Source: Glycomyces salinus
Lineage (GTDB): Bacteria; Actinomycetota; Actinomycetes; Mycobacteriales; Micromonosporaceae
NCBI RefSeq assembly: GCF_016428645.1
Contig: NZ_JAELXW010000050.1
Span: 1 to 55,724 of the forward strand
Direction: 5' to 3'
DNA length: 55,724 nucleotides
A model generated the notes under the pieces. The model was not told the origin of the DNA. It saw nothing but the letters and a program-made list of their open reading frames with translations, and ran no database searches. The translations under genes and the position numbers were made by a program. This document shows, piece by piece, positions 42,701 through 50,158 of this stretch; position 1 is the stretch's first letter; every line of letters begins with the position of its first letter.

Positions 42701-42909
42701 CCTCGTGCCTCATCGGCGACAATGAGGACGATCTTGCCGGTGTAGAACCCGCTCTCGCGGGCGGCCGGGTCGACCGGGTTCACCCCGGAGGAGCAGACCC
42801 GCACTGGCACCTCGCCGTAAGAGGGTTCGGGCCGTTCGGTCTCGGCCAGCTCGAGGACTTCGGGACCGCCGAGGACCGACTGGCTCACGGCTCGTATCGT
42901 CTCGGGCAT
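42694..42909 (-). pseudogene. Internally deleted NADPH:quinone oxidoreductase
   Basis: The frame is open for 71 codons but joins two ends of a QOR-type protein. Codons 1-55 (VLGGPEVLELAETERPEP, VRVCSSGVNPVDPAARESG) are the usual N terminus of the GroES-like domain, and the last 15 (TGKIVLIVADEARGQ) are the usual C-terminal strand. About 240 residues, the whole NADPH-binding domain, are missing in frame. The product could not bind cofactor. Confidence 0.75.
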
Positions 42910-42914
42910 AGGCG

Positions 42915-44099
42915 TCAGTCCTCCGTGTGGCTTGGTTCTCTTTCTTGTTCTCGCGCATCGGATTCTGGAAGTAGTACTCGACCATCGCCATAGACTGAGA
43001 CGTCTAGCCTGGGCGGGCGCGACCAGTCCTCGACCTTGGTGAAGTCGAGATACTCCGATCCGAGAGCGGTACCGTCAAAGGAGACTTCCGCACCGGAGAA
43101 GCAGGCATCTGCGAAGCCTATGGAAGGACCGAAGGCGTCCGTCTCTCCGGCCGGATCGTTCGGCACAATCTTGAATTCGACCCTCCCGCCGATGAACTTG
43201 GTCCCGTCGAACCAGGTAGGTCCCAGGAACTTCGCGCTCCGGAAGAACAGCCCGCCGTCGGACACCGTCATCTCGGCGAAGGTCGAGTTGCGATGGAACT
43301 CGGCGGAATCGAAGACGACGTCGCCCCCGTCGATGGTCGCCCTCCGGAAGTTGAACGGGCCCGCGAAGACGGCGCCCGTGAAGTTGACCATCGATCTCGG
43401 GAAGCGGGCGTAGGCGAACGAGGCAAAGCCCAAGAATCTCGCGTTTCGGAAGTCGCCGTCGTCGAGTGTCGCTCCGTTGAAGTTGAAGTCGCACCAGTGC
43501 CACGTGCGCCCCTCGACCGGTTCGGCGCGCAGGTGTTCCCCGATCACGTCCGTCACGGTGTGGCGGACCAGCCGCTCCTCGATCACCGATTGGAAGCGCC
43601 CCGGTTCGGCCGCGTCGCGTTCCGCCCGGTGGGGCGGTGGTTCGTACGGCATTCGCACGTACGCGCACAGGACGTCCACACAGGTCTGGCGGCCCGCGTC
43701 CCAGTCGTCGGCCAGGGCCGCCATCGCGTAGACGCCCGCGAGGCGGTTCGCGGCCTGCTCCGAGGCGAGTTGCTCGGCGGCGGCCGCGAACCGCTCGTTG
43801 TAGAGCTTGGTGTCTTCGCGTTCGTCCGCCGCCTCGTGGAGGCGCTGCCGACGGTAGGCGACGGTCAGCGCGACCACGCCGCCGATGCCCGCGACGGCGT
43901 AGAACGCCAGCCGGATCGCCTCCAGCACCGAACGGTCGTCCGGGCTCGGACTCAACGGCGACGTCCGGTCGCTGGTCAACAGCCACAACAGGACGAGGAC
44001 CAACACCACGGCCACACCGACCATGCCGAGGACGTGCAGCCACAGCGGCGCCGACCGGGCGGGCGTGGAGCGGGCGAGTGATCTGCGACGGGGGGTCAC
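42915..44099 (-). CDS. Pentapeptide-repeat membrane protein
   Basis: A 394-residue protein. Two membrane helices (about 20-45 and 65-85) are followed by a helical Ala/Arg-rich region and then by pentapeptide repeats from about 190 to 330, e.g. FNGATLDDGDFRNARFLGFA, FTGAVFAGPFNFRRATIDGG, FAEMTVSDGGLFFRSAKFLG. These A(D/N)LXX-type repeats form a right-handed beta helix, a protein-binding scaffold. The role is unknown; many actinobacteria have several such proteins with this TM layout. The next gene, the broken quinone reductase, lies 5 nt downstream on the same strand. Confidence 0.9.
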   Translation of the reverse strand: MTPRRRSLARSTPARSAPLWLHVLGMVGVAVVLVLVLLWLLTSDRTSPLSPSPDDRSVLEAIRLAFYAVAGIGGVVALTVAYRRQRLHEAADEREDTKLYNERFAAAAEQLASEQAANRLAGVYAMAALADDWDAGRQTCVDVLCAYVRMPYEPPPHRAERDAAEPGRFQSVIEERLVRHTVTDVIGEHLRAEPVEGRTWHWCDFNFNGATLDDGDFRNARFLGFASFAYARFPRSMVNFTGAVFAGPFNFRRATIDGGDVVFDSAEFHRNSTFAEMTVSDGGLFFRSAKFLGPTWFDGTKFIGGRVEFKIVPNDPAGETDAFGPSIGFADACFSGAEVSFDGTALGSEYLDFTKVEDWSRPPRLDVSVYGDGRVLLPESDAREQEREPSHTED

Positions 44100-44185
44100 C
44101 GCTAAGTTCTACCAGAATCCAAGCGGCCGAGGGCACCTCGATCCACCAACCGACTCCTCGGGGTCGAAGCCTCGGACCAGTGGGC

Positions 44186-45337
44186 TCAGGTCCGCTGCCG
44201 AGCACGCTCGGCTTCGCCGATGTGCAGGACCGCGTCGGCTCCGTCCAGGGTCTCCTGGTCCAGCGGGAAGTATCCCTGTTCCGGCCTCGTGTCGGTGCGC
44301 GAGACCGCTGAGCGGTCGGCGCCTGCCACCTCCAGGCGCCAAGCGGCGGCCCCGGCCTGGAGTCGTCCCTCGTGGGTGCCCGGGTCGGGCTCGGCGAGCC
44401 CGAGCCCTTCGCTGCGACCCAGGCTGCCCGCGATGAAGGCGTACCGCGTGCCCAGCAGGGACGCGAGGATGGCGCCGGTCCCGAACCAGGTGAGGTCCAT
44501 GCCCGCCATGCTCATATGGCTCGGATTCCGCTGTAGGTGCACGTTGCCCGCGAACACCAGTGTCGGGCCCCGGCGGGCCTCGATGTCGCGGATGTCGAGG
44601 AGGTTCCGGGCCATCAGCGCGTCCCGGACCGCCGACAGGCGCGACCACCTGAGGCCGTTCTCGATGCGCTCCGCGGCCTGCCGGTGGTAGCGCAGCAGCC
44701 CGATACCGGAGGTGAGCTGGATCTTGGCCCGCTGCCAGTCGTCGCGCGAGGTGGCCGCGATCAGTTCGGGCGCACGGGCGTAGAGCGCGGCGAGCATGTC
44801 GTCGGCGATCGCGCGAAGCCTCTCGGCCCCGGCGGTGTCGCCGGGCGATTCGGCCGGGTCCATGACCGCCTCCGCGCGGCCCCAGCGCTCGTCCTCGCCT
44901 GCCGGGCCCGCGATGTCGAGATCGAGCCCCAGAAAATCGCGGGCGTATTCGAGATAGGGCCGCGGGCTGGGGGCGCTGAACTCCATCGGGGCGTCCATAC
45001 CGTGGAAGGCCAGCCGCTCCTTCGGGGAGCGGCCCGTGTTGTACTCGCGCATCCACGCCACCAGGCGCCGGTTGCCCTCCGATACGCCGAACATGGCATG
45101 AGAGAAGCCCTCGCGCATCACCGTGTCGAGCGAACCCGGTCCTCCTTGCACGAAGTCGTTCACGACCAGCGCCGCCGCCCGGCCGGTCTCGAGTGCGATC
45201 GACCGGAAGCCGCGGTCGACGAGCTGCGCGAACAGCTCGTTCCGCACGTGCGCGAAGGCCGGTTCCCGATGCGTCGGCTCGCCGAGCCCCACCAGGTCGC
45301 ACGAGATGCTCACGAAGTCTCCGATGTACTGAGTCAT
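44186..45337 (-). CDS. Erythromycin esterase family protein
   Basis: A 383-residue protein of the EreA/EreB superfamily. Signatures are LGEPTHREPAFAHVRNELF (the His-Glu active-site region), RSIALETGRAAALVVNDF, FHGMDAPMEFSAPSP, LVFAGNVHLQRNPSHMS and a terminal helical segment. True Ere enzymes open the macrolide lactone ring, but most family members have other, unknown substrates. ATG 45337 fits GAGG upstream. It is divergent from a tandem-HTH MerR protein across 88 nt and is probably activated or repressed by it. Confidence 0.88.
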   Translation of the reverse strand: MTQYIGDFVSISCDLVGLGEPTHREPAFAHVRNELFAQLVDRGFRSIALETGRAAALVVNDFVQGGPGSLDTVMREGFSHAMFGVSEGNRRLVAWMREYNTGRSPKERLAFHGMDAPMEFSAPSPRPYLEYARDFLGLDLDIAGPAGEDERWGRAEAVMDPAESPGDTAGAERLRAIADDMLAALYARAPELIAATSRDDWQRAKIQLTSGIGLLRYHRQAAERIENGLRWSRLSAVRDALMARNLLDIRDIEARRGPTLVFAGNVHLQRNPSHMSMAGMDLTWFGTGAILASLLGTRYAFIAGSLGRSEGLGLAEPDPGTHEGRLQAGAAAWRLEVAGADRSAVSRTDTRPEQGYFPLDQETLDGADAVLHIGEAERARQRT

Positions 45338-45401
45338 GGCCTCAAACATATCGTTGAAACAGCGGTTGATACTTTCATCGCATCCGGCCTCGGAAATAAG
45401 G

Positions 45402-45415
45402 GTTGAAGTCTCAAC
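45402..45415. promoter_or_regulatory. Palindrome in the esterase/MerR divergent region
   Basis: GTTGAAGTCTCAAC (5-bp arms, 4-bp spacer) lies 11 nt before the MerR ATG. Two further GTTGA half-sites occur at about 45353 and 45365, in direct orientation. Confidence 0.55.
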
Positions 45416-45425
45416 AGGGGATGAC

Positions 45426-46184
45426 ATGCGACCATCGGATCTGGCGCGGGAGCACGGCCTCTCGACCCAAGCGGTCCGCAACTACGAACGCGACGGCCTC
45501 ATCCCACCCGCCGAACGCACCGGCAGCGGCTACCGCGTCTACACCCGGGCCCACGCGGCGGCGCTCCGCGCCTTCCTCGCCCTCGCCCGCGCCTACGGCC
45601 ACTCGACGGCCCGCGAGATCATGCACGCGATCGGGGACGGCGATCTCGACGGCGCCCTGATGGTCATCGACCGCGGCCACGAGCAGTTGCTGCGCGACCG
45701 GAGCACGCTCGACTCGGTGCGGGCGGCGATCCGACGCCTCGCGTCCGAGCCCGACGCCGCCCCGGACCGGGCGGCACCGCCGACCCCGTTCACCATCGGC
45801 GAGCTCGCGCGCCGGCTCCGCGTCACCCCCGCGACCATCCGGAACTGGGAGGAGGCCCGAATCCTCGCGCCCGAGCGCGATCGGGCCACCGGCTACCGCC
45901 GCTACCGCGCCGCCGACGTCCGCGACGCCGAACTGGCGCACCTGCTGCGGCGCGGCGGCTACCCCCTCGACCACATTGCGACCGTGGTCCGGCAGCTCCG
46001 CACGGCGGGCGGCACCGAATCCCTCTCGGCGGCCCTGGACGACTGGCGGCGCAGGCTGACCGACCGGGGCCTGGCCATGCTCGAAGCATCCGCCCGCCTC
46101 GACGACTACCTAACTGATCGGCCGCCGGGTTGCATTCGACTCCCGGCTCGCGTTCCGGGTCGTGCTTCGCAATCCTCAATATGA
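45426..46184 (+). CDS. MerR-family regulator with two DNA-binding domains in tandem
   Basis: A 252-residue protein holding two complete MerR-type helix-turn-helix units. The first is at residues 1-70 (MRPSDLAREHGLSTQAVRNY, RVYTRAHAAALR); the second at about 120-190 (FTIGELARRLRVTPATIRNW, YRRYRAADVRDAELAHLL). Each is followed by a helix. This doubled TioE-like arrangement is found in some actinobacterial MerR regulators and would let one polypeptide bind a longer or asymmetric site. It is divergent from the erythromycin-esterase-like gene, its likely target. Confidence 0.88.
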   Translation: MRPSDLAREHGLSTQAVRNYERDGLIPPAERTGSGYRVYTRAHAAALRAFLALARAYGHSTAREIMHAIGDGDLDGALMVIDRGHEQLLRDRSTLDSVRAAIRRLASEPDAAPDRAAPPTPFTIGELARRLRVTPATIRNWEEARILAPERDRATGYRRYRAADVRDAELAHLLRRGGYPLDHIATVVRQLRTAGGTESLSAALDDWRRRLTDRGLAMLEASARLDDYLTDRPPGCIRLPARVPGRASQSSI

Positions 46185-46384
46185 GTGAATTCGCCGCGCC
46201 CGGAATTGCGCGTCCAGAACGTGCGCACGCGGGTTCACCTGGGCGAGTAGGCATTCGTTTCCATCTGATGGACATGCTCGGAAAGAGATTCTCAGATCAC
46301 TCTCGGTAAGGTGCAGGTGCCCTTTTCCAAGCGCGTGGGGACGGTCGATCGCCGCGCCGAACCCGGCACTCAAAAGGAGACCGT

Positions 46385-47791
46385 GTGGACATCGGATCGC
46401 TCGTCGCCGAGCGCTACCGTCTCGACCGCCCCATAGCGGCCGGCGGCATGGGCGAAGTGTGGCGGGGGTTCGACACGCTGCTCGAACGCCGAGTGGCGGT
46501 GAAGATCCTCCACCGATCGGACGGCGACCCCGACCGCCTCGGCGACCGCTTCTTCAGAGAGGCCAGGATCCTCGCCAGCCTCCGCGGCCCGGGTCTGGTG
46601 GAGGTCTACGACTACGGCCGGGACTCCTCCAGCGGGCGGCCCGTGCGGTACATCGTCATGGAGCTGGTCGAGGGCACCTCGCTCGCGGACGTGCTCGACC
46701 GGCGCGGCCCGCTCCCGCCCGATGAGACCCTGCGGTACCTCGCCGCCACCGCCGAAGTCCTCGAAGTCACGCACGGCGGCGGCGTCGTCCACCGGGACAT
46801 CAAACCGGCCAACCTGCTCATCGAGCCCGACGGCCGGCTGCGCCTGGTGGACTTCGGCATCTCGCTCACCGACGGCGGGACCCGCCTGACACGGCCGGGC
46901 GGCATCCTCGGGACCACCTCGTACGTTTCGCCCGAGCAGCTCAACGGGCGGGAGGTCGGCGGCGGTGCCGACCTCTACTCGCTCGGCGCGGTCGCCTACG
47001 AATGCCTCGCCGGACGCCCGCCCTTCGCCGCCGAGGACCCGCTCGGTGTCGTGCGGATGCACCTGTACGAGGAACCGCCGCCGCTGCCGGACGGCCTGCC
47101 GCCCGCCGTCGTCGAGATCGTGATGCGCTGCCTGCGGAAGGACCCGCAGCAGCGCTGGCCGTCCGCGGCCGCGCTCGCCGCGTCCTGCCGTCTCGCCGCC
47201 GACGCCGGGGACCCCACGGAGGTCGTCGCCGCCCGGACCGGCCAGGACGGCGGCGATTCGGCCGGGAGGCACCGGCGGCGTTCGCGGCCGACGCTGCTCC
47301 TGATCGCGGTGGCCCTGGTGCTCGCCGCGGTCGGCCTGCTCTTGCTGCGGCAGTTCTCGGTGTCCGAGGTCGAACCTCCGGCCGAGGCCGGAGCGGCGGG
47401 GATCGACAGGTCCACCTCCGAGGCGCCCGCCGCGGCGTCCGGATCGCCGGAGGAGGCCGAGGAGCCGTCCGCCGAGCCGGCCGCCTCCAGCCACGAGCCG
47501 TCGACCCCGTCCGAGACCGACGAGGCGTCCCCGCGGCCGAGCGAGACCGGTGACGCGACGCCCGCGACGGGCGACGTGCTGCCCGACGTGCTCGGCGTGG
47601 ACGTCTCGGAGGCGCAGGAGTACCTGAACTCCCTGGGCTGGACGGACGTGCGCATCGTGTCCACGCTCCTGCTCAGCGAGTCCCAGCCCGAGGACTGCGA
47701 GGTCGTGTCGCAGAACCCGAAGCCGGACACGGTCGTCGAGTACGACGATCCCGTCAGGATCGCCTACTGGGGGCTCCACGACTGCCCGTGA
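46385..47791 (+). CDS. Ser/Thr protein kinase with one PASTA domain
   Basis: A 468-residue membrane kinase. The catalytic domain (about 1-270) has the Gly loop AAGGMGEVWRG, the Lys in VAVKIL, catalytic loop HRDIKPANLL (about 135-145), DFG in VDFGIS, and activation-segment YVSPEQL. A basic linker leads to one membrane helix (about 304-322), then a 70-residue Ser/Glu/Pro-rich stalk and one PASTA domain (LPDVLGVDVSEAQEYLNSLG to the end). PASTA binds peptidoglycan fragments. PknB has several PASTA repeats; this has one. AAAAGGAGACC precedes the GTG start. No phosphatase or division gene is adjacent. Confidence 0.94.
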   Translation: MDIGSLVAERYRLDRPIAAGGMGEVWRGFDTLLERRVAVKILHRSDGDPDRLGDRFFREARILASLRGPGLVEVYDYGRDSSSGRPVRYIVMELVEGTSLADVLDRRGPLPPDETLRYLAATAEVLEVTHGGGVVHRDIKPANLLIEPDGRLRLVDFGISLTDGGTRLTRPGGILGTTSYVSPEQLNGREVGGGADLYSLGAVAYECLAGRPPFAAEDPLGVVRMHLYEEPPPLPDGLPPAVVEIVMRCLRKDPQQRWPSAAALAASCRLAADAGDPTEVVAARTGQDGGDSAGRHRRRSRPTLLLIAVALVLAAVGLLLLRQFSVSEVEPPAEAGAAGIDRSTSEAPAAASGSPEEAEEPSAEPAASSHEPSTPSETDEASPRPSETGDATPATGDVLPDVLGVDVSEAQEYLNSLGWTDVRIVSTLLLSESQPEDCEVVSQNPKPDTVVEYDDPVRIAYWGLHDCP

Positions 47792-47792
47792 C

Positions 47793-47839
47793 CGGGCCGG
47801 GATCGCCTGCGCCGCCCGGAAGGAGGACGATCCGGCCCG
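47793..47839. terminator. Hairpin terminator after the kinase
   Basis: CGGGCCGGGATCG pairs with CGATCCGGCCCG (one bulged G). It begins 1 nt after the kinase stop and sits 20 nt before the OsmC start, so it could also influence OsmC translation. Confidence 0.6.
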
Positions 47840-47858
47840 CGGAGGATAGGGTTCGCGG

Positions 47859-48332
47859 ATGGACAGGCAGCACAGCTATGAAGTGACGGTGGAATGGACC
47901 GGCGACCTCGGTTCGGGAACCAGCGGTTACCGCGCCTTCAGCCGCGACAACGTGGCCTCGGCCGAGGGCAAGGCGTCGATCGACGGCTCCTCCGAACCCG
48001 CGTTCCGCGGGGACGCCTCGCGTTGGAATCCGGAGGAGCTGCTGGTGGTCTCGCTGTCCCAGTGCCACATGCTCTGGTACCTCCACCTCTGCTCGGCCGG
48101 AGGGGTGCGGGTGGTCGGCTACGTCGACCGGCCGCGCGGCGTGATGGAGATGGACGAGCGCGGCGGTGGAGGCGCGTTCACCGATGTCGTCCTGCGCCCC
48201 GAGGTGACGGTGGCCGAGGCCGGGATGGTCGCCAAGGCCGAGCGCCTCCACGCCGACGTGCCGGCCCGGTGCTTCATCGCCCGCTCGGTGAACTTCCCGG
48301 TGCGCCACGAGCCGGTGGTCGGGCACCGGTGA
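47859..48332 (+). CDS. OsmC family peroxiredoxin-like protein
   Basis: A 157-residue OsmC/Ohr-fold protein. The first Cys is in LVVSLSQCHMLWYLHLCSA, and the peroxidatic region continues with DVPARCFIARSVNFPV near the end. The family reduces organic peroxides using the two Cys residues. A single gene between the kinase and the convergent xylanase. Its function in defence against organic hydroperoxides is by homology. Confidence 0.9.
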   Translation: MDRQHSYEVTVEWTGDLGSGTSGYRAFSRDNVASAEGKASIDGSSEPAFRGDASRWNPEELLVVSLSQCHMLWYLHLCSAGGVRVVGYVDRPRGVMEMDERGGGGAFTDVVLRPEVTVAEAGMVAKAERLHADVPARCFIARSVNFPVRHEPVVGHR

Positions 48333-48360
48333 GCCGCCCGCTCACCGGCGCCCGAGCGTG

Positions 48361-49053
48361 TCAGCTCGTCCAGATGTTGGAGTAGCCGCTGCTCTGGTAG
48401 CCCTCGGTCGCCGTGATCATGTAGTAGGCGAAGCTTCCGAGGTTCATTCCCGCGCCCGCCCACGCGTCGAAGTGGTTCCCGGTGGTGATCTGGCCGCCGG
48501 AGTAGTTCTTCGAGGTGCGGACGCTCCAGTACTGGTCGAAGGTCTGGGTGCCCTCGACCGACGGGGCGTCGTAGCGGGTCGTCTTGTAGATGTCGTACGT
48601 GCCGCCGTCGCTGTTGACCGTGCCGCGGTGCTCGCCGGTGGGGCGGTAGGAGCCCCAGTTGTCGACGATGTAGTACTCGACGAGCGGGTTCGAGGTCCAT
48701 CCGTAGACGCACAGGTAGGCGTTGCCGGACGGGCTGAAGTTGCCCGACCAGTTGACGGTGCGGCGGCCGCCGTTGCTCCAGCCCTTGCCGATGACGAAGT
48801 TCCCGGTGTTGGACCAGTCGACGGAGTAGTTGCCGCCGGACTTGAGCACGCACGAGACGGAGCCGGGAGCGTCGGTCCAGAACGAGTAGAAGTAGCCCTC
48901 GTGGGTGCCGGTCTGGTTCGAGGTCACTGTCTGGTCCGCGTGAGCGGTACCGGGCATGAGCAGTGCGGACGCGCCGAGCCCCAGGAGTCCGGCACCGCCG
49001 AGCAGCAGGCTCCTGCGGCTCTTGGGGTTCTGGGGGGCGTTCTCTTCGGACAT
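48361..49053 (-). CDS. Endo-1,4-beta-xylanase, glycoside hydrolase family 11
   Basis: A 230-residue exported enzyme with a twin-arginine signal ([20 protein letters not shown], cleavage near AHA-DQT). The GH11 jelly roll is clear: [36 protein letters not shown], the nucleophile Glu in [36 protein letters not shown] and the acid/base Glu in [11 protein letters not shown]. It hydrolyses internal beta-1,4 bonds of xylan. It has no carbohydrate-binding module, the protein ending right after the catalytic domain. A very clear sigma70-type promoter, repeats and a xylanase-type palindrome lie upstream. Confidence 0.96.
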   Translation of the reverse strand: MSEENAPQNPKSRRSLLLGGAGLLGLGASALLMPGTAHADQTVTSNQTGTHEGYFYSFWTDAPGSVSCVLKSGGNYSVDWSNTGNFVIGKGWSNGGRRTVNWSGNFSPSGNAYLCVYGWTSNPLVEYYIVDNWGSYRPTGEHRGTVNSDGGTYDIYKTTRYDAPSVEGTQTFDQYWSVRTSKNYSGGQITTGNHFDAWAGAGMNLGSFAYYMITATEGYQSSGYSNIWTS

Positions 49054-49160
49054 GGATCCTCCTCGATCGATTCGGCCTGGTGCGGCCGCCGCGCGTCGGG
49101 CGACCGGAGTTCGAGCCCCCATCACTTTGTATTGATGAGAGTCGATTTGTTTCGTTCGCA

Positions 49161-49189
49161 ACGATATGTCCGTGCCAACGGTGTGTCAA
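49161..49189 (-). promoter_or_regulatory. Xylanase promoter
   Basis: On the minus strand TTGACA (49189-49184) and TATCGT (49166-49161) are 17 bp apart, a near-consensus vegetative promoter. The leader would be about 100 nt. Confidence 0.75.
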
Positions 49190-49192
49190 TGA

Positions 49193-49243
49193 CTTCCGGA
49201 AAAATACCGATATCTTCCGGAGGATCGGATGCCCGCCTTCCGG
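49193..49243. promoter_or_regulatory. Three CTTCCGG direct repeats upstream of the xylanase promoter
   Basis: CTTCCGG occurs at 49193-49199, 49214-49220 and 49237-49243, spaced 21 and 23 bp, about two helical turns each. The first lies 4 bp upstream of the -35. The arrangement suits a regulator binding repeatedly on one face of the DNA. Confidence 0.6.
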
Positions 49244-49337
49244 TCATAATAGCTGGTAAGAGAGCTGAATGAGGCTTCGTGATCGGACGAATTCAGTGAT
49301 GGTGCTCGATCTGCTGCAGTCGATCAGGTATTTCGGC

Positions 49338-49348
49338 CGAAACTTTCG
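49338..49348. promoter_or_regulatory. CGAAACTTTCG palindrome, xylanase-type operator
   Basis: A perfect CGAAA-N-TTTCG inverted repeat 285 nt upstream of the xylanase start. As I recall, the same motif has been described upstream of several streptomycete xylanase genes. It also lies 19 nt past the stop of the ECF S-component gene. Confidence 0.65.
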
Positions 49349-49366
49349 CTCTGGGGGCCGGGGCCC

Positions 49367-50158
49367 TCACAGCCACCGGGCCTTGCGGGCGGTGCGGCGC
49401 AGGACCTTCAGCAGGACCGGCCCGGTCAGGGCGATCAGGACGGCCGTCGTCACCGCCCGGCCGATGTCCCAACCCAGCGAGGTCGCCAGCGTGTAGGCGA
49501 CGAGCCGGGGCAGGTTCTCCCCGGGACCGGCGCCGGGGACGTACGCCAGCTCGCCCTGGGTGAACACGAACGGCCACAGCGACATGTTCAGCATCAGCCC
49601 GTAGGCCAGCGAGGCCACCAGGGCGTAGGCGACCAGCATGGCGAGCTCGGCGGCGCGCCCGCCCCGGCTTGCCGGGGCGCGCCCCGGCAGCAGGCCCGCG
49701 CCCAGGCCGACGAACGCCGAAGCGAACATCTGGTACGGCATCCACGGCCCCACCCCGCCGGTCAGCAGCGCCGAGGCGAACAGGCCCGTATTGCCCAGGA
49801 TGAACCCGAACGCGGGCCCGAACACCCTGCCGGCCAGGACGATCAGGAAGAACACCGTCTCCACTCCGGCCGCTCCGGCCCCGAACGGACGGACGGCCGC
49901 GACCACCGCCGACAGCACGCCCAGCATCGCCACCGCCCGGGCGTCCATGCCGCCGTCGGACAGCTGTACCAGTGCCACGGCCGTCACCAGCGGCAGCAGC
50001 AGCGCGAACAGCCAAGGGCCCGAAGTCGTCTCGGTCAGCACGCCTCCGGGCTCGGCCAGCAGCGGCCACCCCATCGCGACCAGCCCGAACCCGGCTGCCA
50101 GCGCCACGGCCAGACCACCGCGCAGGCGCAGAACCGGACGAGGGCTAGCGGCCGCCAT
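49367..50158 (-). CDS. ECF transporter S component, probable cobalamin-specific
   Basis: A 263-residue integral membrane protein with six to seven helices, including GPWLFALLLPLVTAVALVQL, AAGVETVFFLIVLAGRVFG and LGNTGLFASALLTGGVGPWM. The length is larger than most S components and similar to those next to SCO2322-type genes. The S component binds the vitamin and docks on the T/A module. It starts 14 nt inside the end of the double ATPase gene. The cobalamin riboswitch at the head of the operon is the reason to propose B12 as substrate. Confidence 0.85.
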   Translation of the reverse strand: MAAASPRPVLRLRGGLAVALAAGFGLVAMGWPLLAEPGGVLTETTSGPWLFALLLPLVTAVALVQLSDGGMDARAVAMLGVLSAVVAAVRPFGAGAAGVETVFFLIVLAGRVFGPAFGFILGNTGLFASALLTGGVGPWMPYQMFASAFVGLGAGLLPGRAPASRGGRAAELAMLVAYALVASLAYGLMLNMSLWPFVFTQGELAYVPGAGPGENLPRLVAYTLATSLGWDIGRAVTTAVLIALTGPVLLKVLRRTARKARWL

